Of a DNA stretch of 14,322 nt, positions 1 to 8,000 are shown piece after piece. The stretch covers positions 1 through 14,322 of the forward strand of contig CAJKZK010000040.1 in assembly GCA_905204225.1 (NCBI GenBank), written 5' to 3'. Both the position numbers and the translations under genes were made by a program. Within the stretch, counting starts at the first letter, position 1; every line of letters begins with the position of its first letter. Under the pieces are notes generated by a model. It saw only the letters and a list, made by a program, of their open reading frames with translations, was not told where the DNA came from and did no database searches. Source of the DNA: an uncultured Bacillota bacterium. GTDB lineage: Bacteria > Bacillota_I > Bacilli_A > RFN20 > CAG-449.

Positions 1-11
1 AGGAAAAATTT

Positions 12-440
12 ATGTTAAAAGATATATTAATTAAATTAAGAAAATACCATAATTATACTCAAGAAGATTTAGCAGAAAAAATAAATGTTTCACGTCAAAC
101 TATATCTAAATGGGAATTAGGGCAAACTTTACCTGATATTTATAATTGCCAAGAATTATGTAAAATATATAATATTTCTCTTGATGAATTATTACAAAAT
201 GATAATATTGCTCCTAATGATAAATTTATGTTTGGTTATTGTAAAATTGATAATGATAAGAAGCTACAATTAACAGACGAATGTTTAGAAAAAATGAATT
301 ATAAGGTTGGCGATGTTTTACTTTGTTTAGGTGATTTAAAACAAGGTCTAGCGTTTGTTAAAGCTGAAGATTATGAAAACTTTGCTCAAGAAATATTTAA
401 AGCAAAGGAGAAATTCAATAATGATAATTCAAACAATTAA
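12..440 (+). CDS. XRE-family regulator with probable AbrB-like C-terminal domain
   Basis: This 142-residue protein is a DNA-binding regulator, probably controlling the ABC exporter genes it overlaps. Residues about 4-60 form a helix-turn-helix of the XRE/Cro type: the stretch containing TQEDLAEKINVSRQTISKWE is typical of helices 2 and 3. Residues about 75-125 (KLQLTDECLEKMNYKVGD, then a short hairpin LLCLGDLKQGLAFVKA) resemble the swapped-hairpin AbrB/MazE fold. That is my inference and gives it a possible second DNA-binding or dimerisation part. The start ATG has an AGGA Shine-Dalgarno at positions 1-4. The promoter lies outside the window. Its last 20 bases overlap the ATPase gene, so the two are very likely co-transcribed. 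The ligand is unknown; a local regulator responding to a toxic or cell-envelope compound would fit, but nothing in the sequence shows this. Confidence 0.85.
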   Translation: MLKDILIKLRKYHNYTQEDLAEKINVSRQTISKWELGQTLPDIYNCQELCKIYNISLDELLQNDNIAPNDKFMFGYCKIDNDKKLQLTDECLEKMNYKVGDVLLCLGDLKQGLAFVKAEDYENFAQEIFKAKEKFNNDNSNN

Positions 441-1143
441 TTTAAGTAAAAAATTTAAAGATAAATTAGCAGTTAATAATTTAAATATTCATGTTAATGA
501 AAATGAAATATATGCTTTTTTAGGACTTAATGGCGCTGGTAAATCCACTACTATTAAAATGCTTACAGGTTTAATATCTTCTAGTAATGGTACTGCTATA
601 ATTGATAATTATGATTTAGTTAAAGATATATCTAAAATAAAAGAAATATCTTCTATTTGTCCTCAAGAAACAGCTTTGTCAATGAAATTAACTGTTTACG
701 AAAATATTTATTTAATGGGTAAAATTTATAATATAAATAAAGAAGAATTAATTAATAGGACTAATGAATTAATTAAAATTTTTTCTTTAGAGGATTATAA
801 AAATATAATAGCTAATAAATTATCAGGAGGATATCAAAAAAGATTATCAATTTGTATGTCTTTAGTTTCTAATCCAAAAATATTATATTTAGATGAGCCG
901 ACATTAGGTTTAGATGTTATTTCTAGAAGAGAATTATGGAAATTAATATTAAAATTAAAGAAAACTATGACTATTGTTTTAACAACTCATTATTTAGAAG
1001 AAGTAGAAGCTCTAGCGGATAATATAGGTATTATCAAAGATGGAAATTTAATTTTTGAAGGTAAATTAGATAATTTATATCAAATAACTAATGAAAATAA
1101 TATAGAAAATGCTTTTATAAAAATTTCTGGAGGAGAAATATGA
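421..1143 (+). CDS. ABC exporter ATP-binding protein (ABC-2 type)
   Basis: This is the ATPase subunit of an ABC-2 exporter, a cytoplasmic nucleotide-binding protein that powers the permease encoded next. From the chosen start it has 240 residues, normal for a single-domain subunit. Visible motifs are Walker A GLNGAGKST (residues 35-43), signature LSGGY (134-138), Walker B ILYLDEP with the catalytic glutamate at 159, and the switch histidine at 190 in TTHY. The reading frame is open further upstream to 355, but ATG 421 is preferred. It is preceded by AAAGGAG at 404-410, and the ATG-proximal residues (MIIQTINLSKKF) match the usual N-terminus of this family. The gene overlaps the regulator by 20 bases and the permease by 4 (ATGA). 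The TGA stop in that overlap also argues for the standard genetic code. The substrate cannot be told from sequence. Confidence 0.93.
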   Translation: MIIQTINLSKKFKDKLAVNNLNIHVNENEIYAFLGLNGAGKSTTIKMLTGLISSSNGTAIIDNYDLVKDISKIKEISSICPQETALSMKLTVYENIYLMGKIYNINKEELINRTNELIKIFSLEDYKNIIANKLSGGYQKRLSICMSLVSNPKILYLDEPTLGLDVISRRELWKLILKLKKTMTIVLTTHYLEEVEALADNIGIIKDGNLIFEGKLDNLYQITNENNIENAFIKISGGEI

Positions 1144-1886
1144 GATATTTACAATTTGCTAAAAGAAATTTTAAAGAAATATTATTAGATCCTTTATCAT
1201 GGATTTTTATGTTTATTTTACCTATATTATTATTTGTTGCTTTACAAATAATGGTTAAAGCGATAGGAGATATTTCTTATACTCCTCAATTTGAAATAAC
1301 TCATTTAACTATATCAATAATTATTTTTAGTTTCTCTTTTTTAACAATTTTTAGTGGAAATATGATTAGTCATGATAAAGAAGAAAAATATTTATTAAGA
1401 TTAAAATCAACTCCTATGAAATCAATTGATTTTGTTTTAGGTTATACTTTATGTAATATACCTTTAGGATTTATTCAAGAAATAATCATTATTATTGTTG
1501 GTTTATGTTTTGGTTTAACATTTAGAATTAATTTATTATATTTAATATTAGGATTATTTCCAATATATTTAATATTTATTGGCTTTGGTATTTTATTTGG
1601 TAGTCTTCTTTCTTTAAAAGCTGTTGGAGGAGTTTCTAGTATTATTCCTACTGCGTGTTCGTTACTCGGAGGAATGTTTTTTCCTTTAGATAATATTGAT
1701 GGTGGATTTAAAATTGTTTGTGAAATATTCCCTTTTTATCATGCAATTAATATAGGTCAATTTATAATGAATGAAGATGTTAATAATATAATTTTATCTT
1801 TTATAATATGTTTAATTTATATTGTAATAATTTATTTATCAGCAGTATTTATTTTTATTGTTAAATTACATAGAGATTTAATTTAA
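1140..1886 (+). CDS. ABC-2 type transporter permease
   Basis: This 248-residue integral membrane protein is the transmembrane subunit paired with the preceding ATPase. About six hydrophobic segments are visible: near residues 20-40, 55-75, 100-125, 135-155, 160-185 and 217-243. The loop after the second segment, SHDKEEKYLLRLKSTPMKS, is the kind of conserved cytoplasmic coupling region seen in DrrB-like ABC-2 permeases. The start overlaps the ATPase stop as ATGA and has GGAGGAG at 1129-1135, so translation is coupled. ABC-2 systems of this size export drugs, antimicrobial peptides, polysaccharides or lipids. With the adjacent XRE regulator, a detoxification or peptide-resistance role is plausible but unproven. 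Confidence 0.9.
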   Translation: MRYLQFAKRNFKEILLDPLSWIFMFILPILLFVALQIMVKAIGDISYTPQFEITHLTISIIIFSFSFLTIFSGNMISHDKEEKYLLRLKSTPMKSIDFVLGYTLCNIPLGFIQEIIIIIVGLCFGLTFRINLLYLILGLFPIYLIFIGFGILFGSLLSLKAVGGVSSIIPTACSLLGGMFFPLDNIDGGFKIVCEIFPFYHAINIGQFIMNEDVNNIILSFIICLIYIVIIYLSAVFIFIVKLHRDLI

Positions 1887-1905
1887 TTTATGCTTTAATA
1901 TCTTT

Positions 1906-2601
1906 ATGGAAAACATTAAAGTAATATTTATAGATATTGATAACACTCTTCTTGATTTTGATGAATATGTTAAAGAAACTATGAAAAATGGTTTTAAACA
2001 TTTCTCTTTAAAAGAATATCAACCATATATGTATGATATTTTTACTCAAGAAAATAATAAATTATGGCTACAAATTGAAAAAGGCGAAATAACATTTCAA
2101 GAATTAGAAAAAATTAGATGGAACAATATTTTTAAAGCATTAGATATTAGTTTTGATGGTGTTTTATTTGAAAAATATTTTAGGTCATCATTATATAATA
2201 GTGCTATTTTAATAGATAATGCTGTTGAAATATTATCTTATTTAAGTAAAAAATATATTTTATGTGTAGCAAGTAATGGACCATATAATCAACAAATTCA
2301 TCGTTTAGAAATTGCCAATATTAAACAATATTTTTCTTATTTTTTCATTTCTGAAAAAATAGGTTATTCTAAACCAAATAAAGAATTTTTTAAAGAAGCT
2401 TTTAAAGAATTGAATCAAAAAATTAATGTCTTGCCAAATGAGTGTTTAATAATAGGAGATTCATTGACTTCTGATATAAAAGGTGGACATGATTATAACA
2501 TGAAAACATGTTTTTTTAATAAACATCAAAAAGATATTAAAATTAATGAAAATATTGATTATATTATTGATAATCTAAAAAAGATTGAAGAAATACTTTA
2601 A
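1906..2601 (+). CDS. HAD-superfamily hydrolase, YjjG/YfnB-like 5'-nucleotidase
   Basis: This 231-residue cytoplasmic HAD phosphatase has all four motifs. Motif I is DIDNT with catalytic aspartates D10 and D12. Motif II is the serine in ASNG (S123). Motif III is K156 in SKPNKEFF. Motif IV is GDSLTSD with metal-binding D185 and D190. The helical cap after motif I and the sequence ISEKIGYSKPNKEFF resemble the YjjG/YfnB group, which dephosphorylates pyrimidine nucleoside monophosphates and is linked to clearing non-canonical nucleotides. The substrate assignment is inference from that resemblance. The gene begins 19 bases after the permease stop and may share its transcript. No purine-rich Shine-Dalgarno precedes ATG 1906 (the upstream bases are ATTTATGCTTTAATATCTTT), so initiation is probably weak or coupled. 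No better upstream in-frame start exists. Confidence 0.87.
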   Translation: MENIKVIFIDIDNTLLDFDEYVKETMKNGFKHFSLKEYQPYMYDIFTQENNKLWLQIEKGEITFQELEKIRWNNIFKALDISFDGVLFEKYFRSSLYNSAILIDNAVEILSYLSKKYILCVASNGPYNQQIHRLEIANIKQYFSYFFISEKIGYSKPNKEFFKEAFKELNQKINVLPNECLIIGDSLTSDIKGGHDYNMKTCFFNKHQKDIKINENIDYIIDNLKKIEEIL

Positions 2602-2656
2602 AATACACATAACAAACTTTTTTTATAATATGAAGTTGTTTGTCAATCTGATTAAT

Positions 2657-2678
2657 TATTAAATATTAATATTTAATA
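2657..2678. repeat. 22-bp perfect AT palindrome upstream of the two-component genes
   Basis: Positions 2657-2678 read the same on both strands (core TTAAATATTAATATTTAA at 2659-2676), centred between 2667 and 2668. It lies about 30 bases upstream of the -35 box of the two-component promoter. It could be an operator or an up-element. Because the DNA is so AT-rich, chance and simple local bendability are real alternatives. Confidence 0.5.
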
Positions 2679-2708
2679 TTAATTATAAAATATCCTTTTT
2701 TTAGTTAT

Positions 2709-2737
2709 TTGACAAAGAATAACAAATGTTATATTAT
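2709..2737 (+). promoter_or_regulatory. Sigma-A-type promoter for the two-component genes
   Basis: A perfect -35 hexamer TTGACA (2709-2714) is followed after 17 bases by TATTAT (2732-2737). An alternative -10 reading is TATATT at 2730-2735 preceded by TG. The predicted transcription start is near 2744, giving a short leader with an AAGAGG Shine-Dalgarno at 2751-2756. The -35 box sits in TTGACAAA, the inverse of TTTGTCAA at 2639-2646. The region between 2602 and 2708 holds no gene and no convincing T-tailed terminator. Confidence 0.7.
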
Positions 2738-2761
2738 CAAAAAAAAGACTAAGAGGTAAAT

Positions 2762-3523
2762 ATGGAAGAAGATTTAACAAAAGAAAATATACAAAATAAT
2801 GAGTCTTACAAAATTGCTATCTTAGAAGATGATAATGAAGCTGGTAGATTATTAAGCGAATATTTTTTAAAATATGGTGAAGAAAAAAATATTAAATTTG
2901 AAATCAAAATTTATAGTTTAGTAAAAGATTTTATAGATAAATATGTTACTAGTGATTTAGTTTTAATAGATATTGAATTACCTGATGGTAATGGCTTTGA
3001 AACATCAACTTTGTTAAGAAAACATGATAAAGATGTTATGATTATATTTGTAACTAATATGGCTCAATATGCGATTAAAGGATATGAAGTATCTGCTTTT
3101 GATTTTATTGTTAAACCAGTAAATTATTATAAATTGTCTATGAAAATTGATCGTGCTATGGTTAATTTAAAAGCTAAAAAGAAATCTCAACAAAAGAAAA
3201 TGCTAATTAAAACAATTAAAGAAAATATAACAATATCTCCTTTAGAAATTTATTATATTGAAGTTATGGGTCATTCTTTAATTTATCATACTACATATGG
3301 TAATTATGAAGTATATGGAACCATGAATAAAGCTAGTAAAGAATTAGAAAATGAACAATTTGAGTTTTGTAATAGGTGTTATTTTGTTAATCTTGCACAT
3401 GTTAATAGTGTTAAAGGTTATGAATGTAAAGTTGGTAATGATATAATTCAAATTTCTCATTTAAAAAAGAAGAATTTTATGGAAAAATTAAACAATTATT
3501 TTGTTTTTGGTGATAAAAAATAA
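2762..3523 (+). CDS. LytTR-family response regulator (AgrA/ComE-like)
   Basis: This 253-residue transcription factor is the output half of a two-component system. An N-terminal receiver domain (about 15-135) has the acidic pocket LEDD (21-24), phospho-acceptor D70 in LIDIELPDG, the switch threonine T98 and the invariant K118 in VKP. A LytTR DNA-binding domain follows (about 145-250), including the typical IYYIEVMGHSLIYHTTYG and FVNLAHVNSV segments. LytTR regulators usually bind paired direct repeats upstream of genes for peptide signalling, virulence, bacteriocins or cell-envelope functions. It has a clear Shine-Dalgarno (AAGAGG) and a good promoter. The kinase gene starts one base after its stop. 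I could not see an unambiguous LytTR repeat pair in the intergenic regions, so target genes are open; the neighbouring surface-protein genes are candidates by proximity only. Confidence 0.92.
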   Translation: MEEDLTKENIQNNESYKIAILEDDNEAGRLLSEYFLKYGEEKNIKFEIKIYSLVKDFIDKYVTSDLVLIDIELPDGNGFETSTLLRKHDKDVMIIFVTNMAQYAIKGYEVSAFDFIVKPVNYYKLSMKIDRAMVNLKAKKKSQQKKMLIKTIKENITISPLEIYYIEVMGHSLIYHTTYGNYEVYGTMNKASKELENEQFEFCNRCYFVNLAHVNSVKGYECKVGNDIIQISHLKKKNFMEKLNNYFVFGDKK

Positions 3524-3524
3524 T

Positions 3525-4880
3525 ATGTCAAATTTATTTATTTATAAAATCATATTTGTTATAGAAATATATATTGGTGAATTATTATTTGGTATAACTT
3601 TAAAAAAGAAACCTTTATTTTGGCTTAGGTTAATTTTTGGTGTTTTGTTAAATATAGGTTTCGCTTTGTTACTTGGATTATTACCTATTGATAATACTTT
3701 TGTTTCTACTTTAATATTTCCTTTAATATTTATTTTTTCAATTGGGGTATTAAAGTTCTCTTTCGATAGATCTTTAATTACTATGATATTTATTGGTTTT
3801 GCGGCTTATACAGTACAACATTTTTCTTATGAATTAACAAGCTTTATGATGTCACTAATAATTTGGGATAGACCACCTATATATGATATGTATGCGAGTA
3901 ATGTTTTGTTTTTTAAAGACTTTAGTTTACATTCGTTTTTTTATTGTTGGATTTATTTCTTTTGTTTTGTTGCTTCTTATATTTTCTTTTATTATTTATT
4001 TGCTAAAAGAATTGAAAGAAAAAAAGATTTTGATGTTAAATCTGATACTATGCTTATTTTCGTAGGAGTAGGATTATTTATTGATATTTTATTTAATTCT
4101 TTAGTGGTTGCGTTTGGTAATGGTGGAAATATTGTAACTAGTTTAATAAATAATTTATATAATTGCTTCTGTTGTGTTTTATTATTATATGCTTTATTTA
4201 CAATGATTGATTCTAATAGGGTAAAAAAAGAAAATCAAACATTACAAGCTTTATGGAAAAGAGCAGAAGAACAATATAATTTATCAAAAGAAAACATAGA
4301 TTTAATTAATTTAAAATGTCATGATTTAAAACATCAAATAAGAGAATTAAAAGGGCAAAAAACTATTTCAAGTGAATCTTTGATAGATATAGAAGATTCA
4401 GTAGGTTTTTATGATTCTTTTGTTAAAACTAGTAATGAAGCAATAAATGTTATATTAACAGAAAAAAGTATTAGATGTTATAAAAATAATATAGCCTTAT
4501 CTGTAATTGCAAACGGAGATATAATGTCATTTATGAATGAAGTAGATATTTATTCATTATTTGGTAATGCGTTAGATAACGCTATAGAAGCATGTTTGAA
4601 AATTGAAGATATTAATAAAAGAGTTATATCTTTAGCTATTGAAAATAAAATTAATATGATTTCAATTGTTATTTCTAATAGTTTTTCTGGAGATATTGTT
4701 TTTGATGAAGATGGATTACCAAAAACTACAAAAGATAAAAATGGTTATCATGGTTTTGGTACGAAAAGTATTAAAGCAATAGTTGATAAATATAATGGAA
4801 CACTAAATATAAAAGTTATTGATAATGTTTTTTATTTAATGATATTAATTCCTCAAAATGAAAATAATCTTCACGAATAA
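3525..4880 (+). CDS. AgrC-like GHKL sensor histidine kinase
   Basis: This membrane sensor kinase of 451 residues is the partner of the preceding response regulator. Six or seven hydrophobic segments fill residues about 4-228, with almost no large extracellular domain, as in peptide-pheromone receptors of the AgrC/ComD type. A cytoplasmic helix leads to the phospho-acceptor region CHDLKHQI (H266, second histidine H270). A GHKL ATPase domain follows, with N-box NALDNAIEA (N348, D351, N352) and G-box GYHGFG (407-412). The open frame extends upstream through a TTG at 3501, but ATG 3525 is preferred: it follows the regulator stop by one base and has a weak GGTGAT at 3508-3513, consistent with coupled translation. 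No agrB or agrD-like gene is in the window, so the ligand could be a peptide made elsewhere. Confidence 0.9.
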   Translation: MSNLFIYKIIFVIEIYIGELLFGITLKKKPLFWLRLIFGVLLNIGFALLLGLLPIDNTFVSTLIFPLIFIFSIGVLKFSFDRSLITMIFIGFAAYTVQHFSYELTSFMMSLIIWDRPPIYDMYASNVLFFKDFSLHSFFYCWIYFFCFVASYIFFYYLFAKRIERKKDFDVKSDTMLIFVGVGLFIDILFNSLVVAFGNGGNIVTSLINNLYNCFCCVLLLYALFTMIDSNRVKKENQTLQALWKRAEEQYNLSKENIDLINLKCHDLKHQIRELKGQKTISSESLIDIEDSVGFYDSFVKTSNEAINVILTEKSIRCYKNNIALSVIANGDIMSFMNEVDIYSLFGNALDNAIEACLKIEDINKRVISLAIENKINMISIVISNSFSGDIVFDEDGLPKTTKDKNGYHGFGTKSIKAIVDKYNGTLNIKVIDNVFYLMILIPQNENNLHE

Positions 4881-4938
4881 GAAGAAAAAATAAACGTGTG
4901 TGATAAGCATATTGAATATTTATAGCGTAATTTGTAAC

Positions 4939-4956
4939 AATGTAATCGGTATCATT
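4939..4956 (+). promoter_or_regulatory. Probable cre operator (CcpA-type catabolite control)
   Basis: The 18 bases AATGTAATCGGTATCATT fit the CcpA cre pattern WWTGNAARCGNWWWCAWW at every position except the R, and fully match the shorter core TGNAANCGNNNNCA. CG is rare in this DNA, which makes the central CG notable. The last T is shared with the TG of the extended -10 box, so a bound protein would block RNA polymerase: a repression position. Another LacI-family regulator with a CG-centred dyad is the main alternative. Confidence 0.65.
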
Positions 4957-4964
4957 GCTATAAT
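4956..4964 (+). promoter_or_regulatory. Extended -10 promoter of the GH3 gene
   Basis: TGCTATAAT is a perfect extended -10 element. No good -35 hexamer exists at 16-18 bases upstream, which is normal for extended -10 promoters. The start of transcription would fall near 4971, giving a leader of about 30 bases that contains the strong AAGGAGG Shine-Dalgarno (4990-4996) before ATG 5001. The cre-like site directly abuts it upstream. Confidence 0.65.
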
Positions 4965-5000
4965 TATGCTTTTTTATATGCAATGAGCTAAGGAGGTTAT

Positions 5001-8000
5001 ATGAAAGAAAATAAATTCTTTACAAAACTTTATGGTAATGTTACTAAAGGATGGATTATTAATCGAGTGATTTGTAGTATTGTTATGATTGCTTTAATTG
5101 TTGCGGTTAATATAGGTAATTCTGTAGCTGATACATTTGCTTTACAGCTTACAGCGTATTTATGTCCACCAATAGTAGATAATTCAGCCGTTGATAAAGC
5201 ACAAGCTGCGGCTAGTGAACTTGCTAAAGAAGTTGAATTAGAAGGAGCAACATTATTAAAAAATGATAATGTTTTACCTTTGTCTAAAACTGATGATAAA
5301 AAAGTCAATGTTTTTGGTTATGGATCTGTTGATTGGGTTTATGGCGGTATTGGTAATGGTTGTTCTGGACAAGTTAGACCAGAAAATGATGATATCAATA
5401 GTGCTGTTGATTTAATAAAATCCTTAAAAAGATATGGTATTTCTACTAATGCTGAAATTCAAGATTTTTATAAATCATGGTGCGAACCTGTTAATTTAAT
5501 TAAAAATCCTAATGAAATTGATAGAACTACTGCTAGACTTTTAAGAGAACCATCAATGGATAAATATTCTTCAGATTTATTATCAAGAGCTAAAGAATAT
5601 TCTTCTACTGCAATTGCAGTTATTTCTCGAGTTTGCCATGAAAATAATGATTTACCTAATTATCAAGAAAAAGGTGGACCAGGACAAGTAACAGATTATT
5701 CTCGTCATTATTTAGAAATTTCTACTGAAGAAGAAGAGATGCTTAAATATTTAGGTGATAATTATGAAAAAGTAATAGTTGTTATTAATACTGGTAATAT
5801 GATGGAATTATCATTTATGGACACTATTAAAGGATTAGATGCTTGTGTTTATGTAGGAACTACTGGTACTCAAGCTGCTATATCTATACCAAGTTTATTA
5901 TATGGTGACACTCCATTTTCTGGTAAATTAGCAGATACAATCCCATATTCATTTGATTATTCTCCTGCAGTATATTCATCTTGGTTTGAAAAAAATGGAT
6001 ATACTAATACTCCTGACTCTGGTGGAGGCGTAGATTATGTTGAAGGTATTTATGTTGGATATAAATGGTTTGAGACTGCTGATCATGAAGGTGTATATAA
6101 TAATGTAGATAACACTTCTTTATATGGAGAAGATGCTAAAGGATATGATGGAATTGTTCAATATCCATTTGGCTATGGCTTATCTTATACAACTTTTGAT
6201 TGGAAAATTATAAAGACTGAACCAGAAATCAATACTTCAATTAATGAAAATACTAAATTTAAAATTGATGTAGAAGTAACCAATACTGGTGATAAAGCTG
6301 GAAAAGACGTTGTAGAAGCTTATGTTACTTTGCCTTACACTAAAGGTGGAATTGAGAAATCTTATGTTTCTTTAGTAGGCTTTAATAAAACTGAATTACT
6401 TGCACCTAATACAAGTCAAACTATTAGTATTGAAATTGATGCTTATGATTTTTTATCTTACGATTGTTATGATAAGAATAATAATGATTTTGCTGGATAT
6501 GAATTAGAAGCTGGTGATTATCAAATTAAGTTAATGACGGATTCTCATAATATTAAAAAAATTAATAATGAAGATGCTATTTTAACTTATAAAGTTGATG
6601 AAACAATTAAATGCCCAACTGATAAATATACAGGTGCAGAAGTTAAAAATTTATTTACTGGAGATGATGCTATTGATGGATTTTCTATTGATGGTATTGA
6701 AAGTGACTATAACGCTAATATTCCTTTTATGTCAAGAAATGATTTTGCTGAAGGTTATAATATTCCAGTTATGACTGATGAAGTAAAGAAAAGAGCTTTA
6801 TCTGAAGGCGCTAAAGAAGCTTGGTTATATACTAGTGATGCAGCTTCAAAATATGATAATGCCACTGTTGATGAATTTGGTGAAGAAATTAATTTAGAAA
6901 AACCTCTTTGGGGAGCTTCTACTTCTTTAAAACTTGCTGATTCCGCAGGTATTCCTACTGAACTTGGTTATCAATTAGGTAAAGATTATAATGATGAAAA
7001 ATGGGAAGAAGTATTAAATCAAGTAAAATATGATGAAGCAATAGGATTAGTTAATAATGCTAATTCAGGTAATAAAGCTATTTCTTCAGTTGGTAAACCT
7101 AGATTATATTGTTATGATTCGATGATTCAAATTAAAGGATTTGCTGGTAAACCTAGAGGTACAGGTAATCCATCAACAACAATTTTAGCTATGAGCTTTA
7201 ATAAAAAACTAATTTATAATTACGCTACTAATTTTGCAAATGAAATGAAAGCTTTAGGTGTACAAGGTGTCTTTGGACCTGGAGTTAATCTTCATAGATC
7301 ACCTTTTGGTGGTAGAAACTGGGAATATTTTTCAGAAGATACATATTTAACTACTGTTTTAGGTTGTACTATTGTTAGAGGTCTACAAAATTATGGATGT
7401 TCGGTTGAGATGAAACATTTTGCTTTAAATGAATGTGAATCTTGGAGATATGCATGTGCAACATGGTTATCTGAACAAACTTTAAGAGAAACATATTTAA
7501 GACCATTTCAAAGAGCAGTTCAAGAAGAAAATATGACAGGTATTATGTCTGCTTTTAATAGGATTGGTGCTAGATGGGTTGGTGGTAGCTTTGGTTTAAT
7601 GACTGGAGTGTTAAGAAAAGAATGGGGCTTTAATGGCTATGTTGATACTGACTGGACTACTGGAATTAAAGGAACTATTGATGAACAATTAAGAGCTGGT
7701 GGAGATTTAGGTATGGCTTGTTCATTAGGACAATCCATTACATATGATTATTCTCAAGCAAATACAACTGCTAGATTCCAACATCAATTAAGATTAGCAG
7801 TTAAACATGTTTTATATAGTTGGCTTCAAAGTAAATATCAAGCAAGTATATATGTTCCTAGTGAAGAAGAAGAAATAACAACATCATTCTCTATTAATAC
7901 ATGGCAATGGTGGCAACCAGCAATTATAGGTATTAATTGTGCAGTATATTTTGGATGTGCAATTTGGTTAATTTGTTTATTTATGCCAGGTAAAAAGAAG

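Larger units (their letters stand above)
4905..4977 (+). terminator. Nested inverted repeats with T-run between kinase and GH3 genes (possible terminator)
   Basis: Two nested inverted repeats flank a third. AAGCATA (4905-4911) pairs with TATGCTT (4965-4971), TTATAGC (4920-4926) pairs with GCTATAA (4957-4963), and AATG/CATT (4939-4942/4953-4956) lies inside. A run of T follows the outer arm. As RNA this could terminate kinase transcription. However, the same bases contain the cre-like site and the extended -10 of the GH3 gene, so the symmetry may instead be DNA-level operator structure. The long internal loops make the terminator reading moderate at best. Confidence 0.4.

Noticed and set aside
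355..420. Upstream extension of the ABC ATPase to ATG 355
   Set aside because: The extension would be lysine-rich junk read across the regulator gene; ATG 421 has a good AAAGGAG site and the family-typical N-terminus.
2609..2643. Possible terminator after the nucleotidase gene (ACAAAC ... GTTTGT)
   Set aside because: Only a short imperfect stem forms, the T-run lies in the 5' side of the loop and none follows the 3' arm, so it does not look like a working terminator on either strand.
3883..4065. 60-codon frame inside the kinase gene
   Set aside because: It is an out-of-frame shadow of the membrane region of the kinase, without a ribosome site; its hydrophobic look comes from the T-rich coding sequence.
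5030..5308. 92-codon minus-strand frame opposite the GH3 start
   Set aside because: It lies wholly antisense to the well-supported GH3 N-terminus and has no matching ribosome site or independent protein features.
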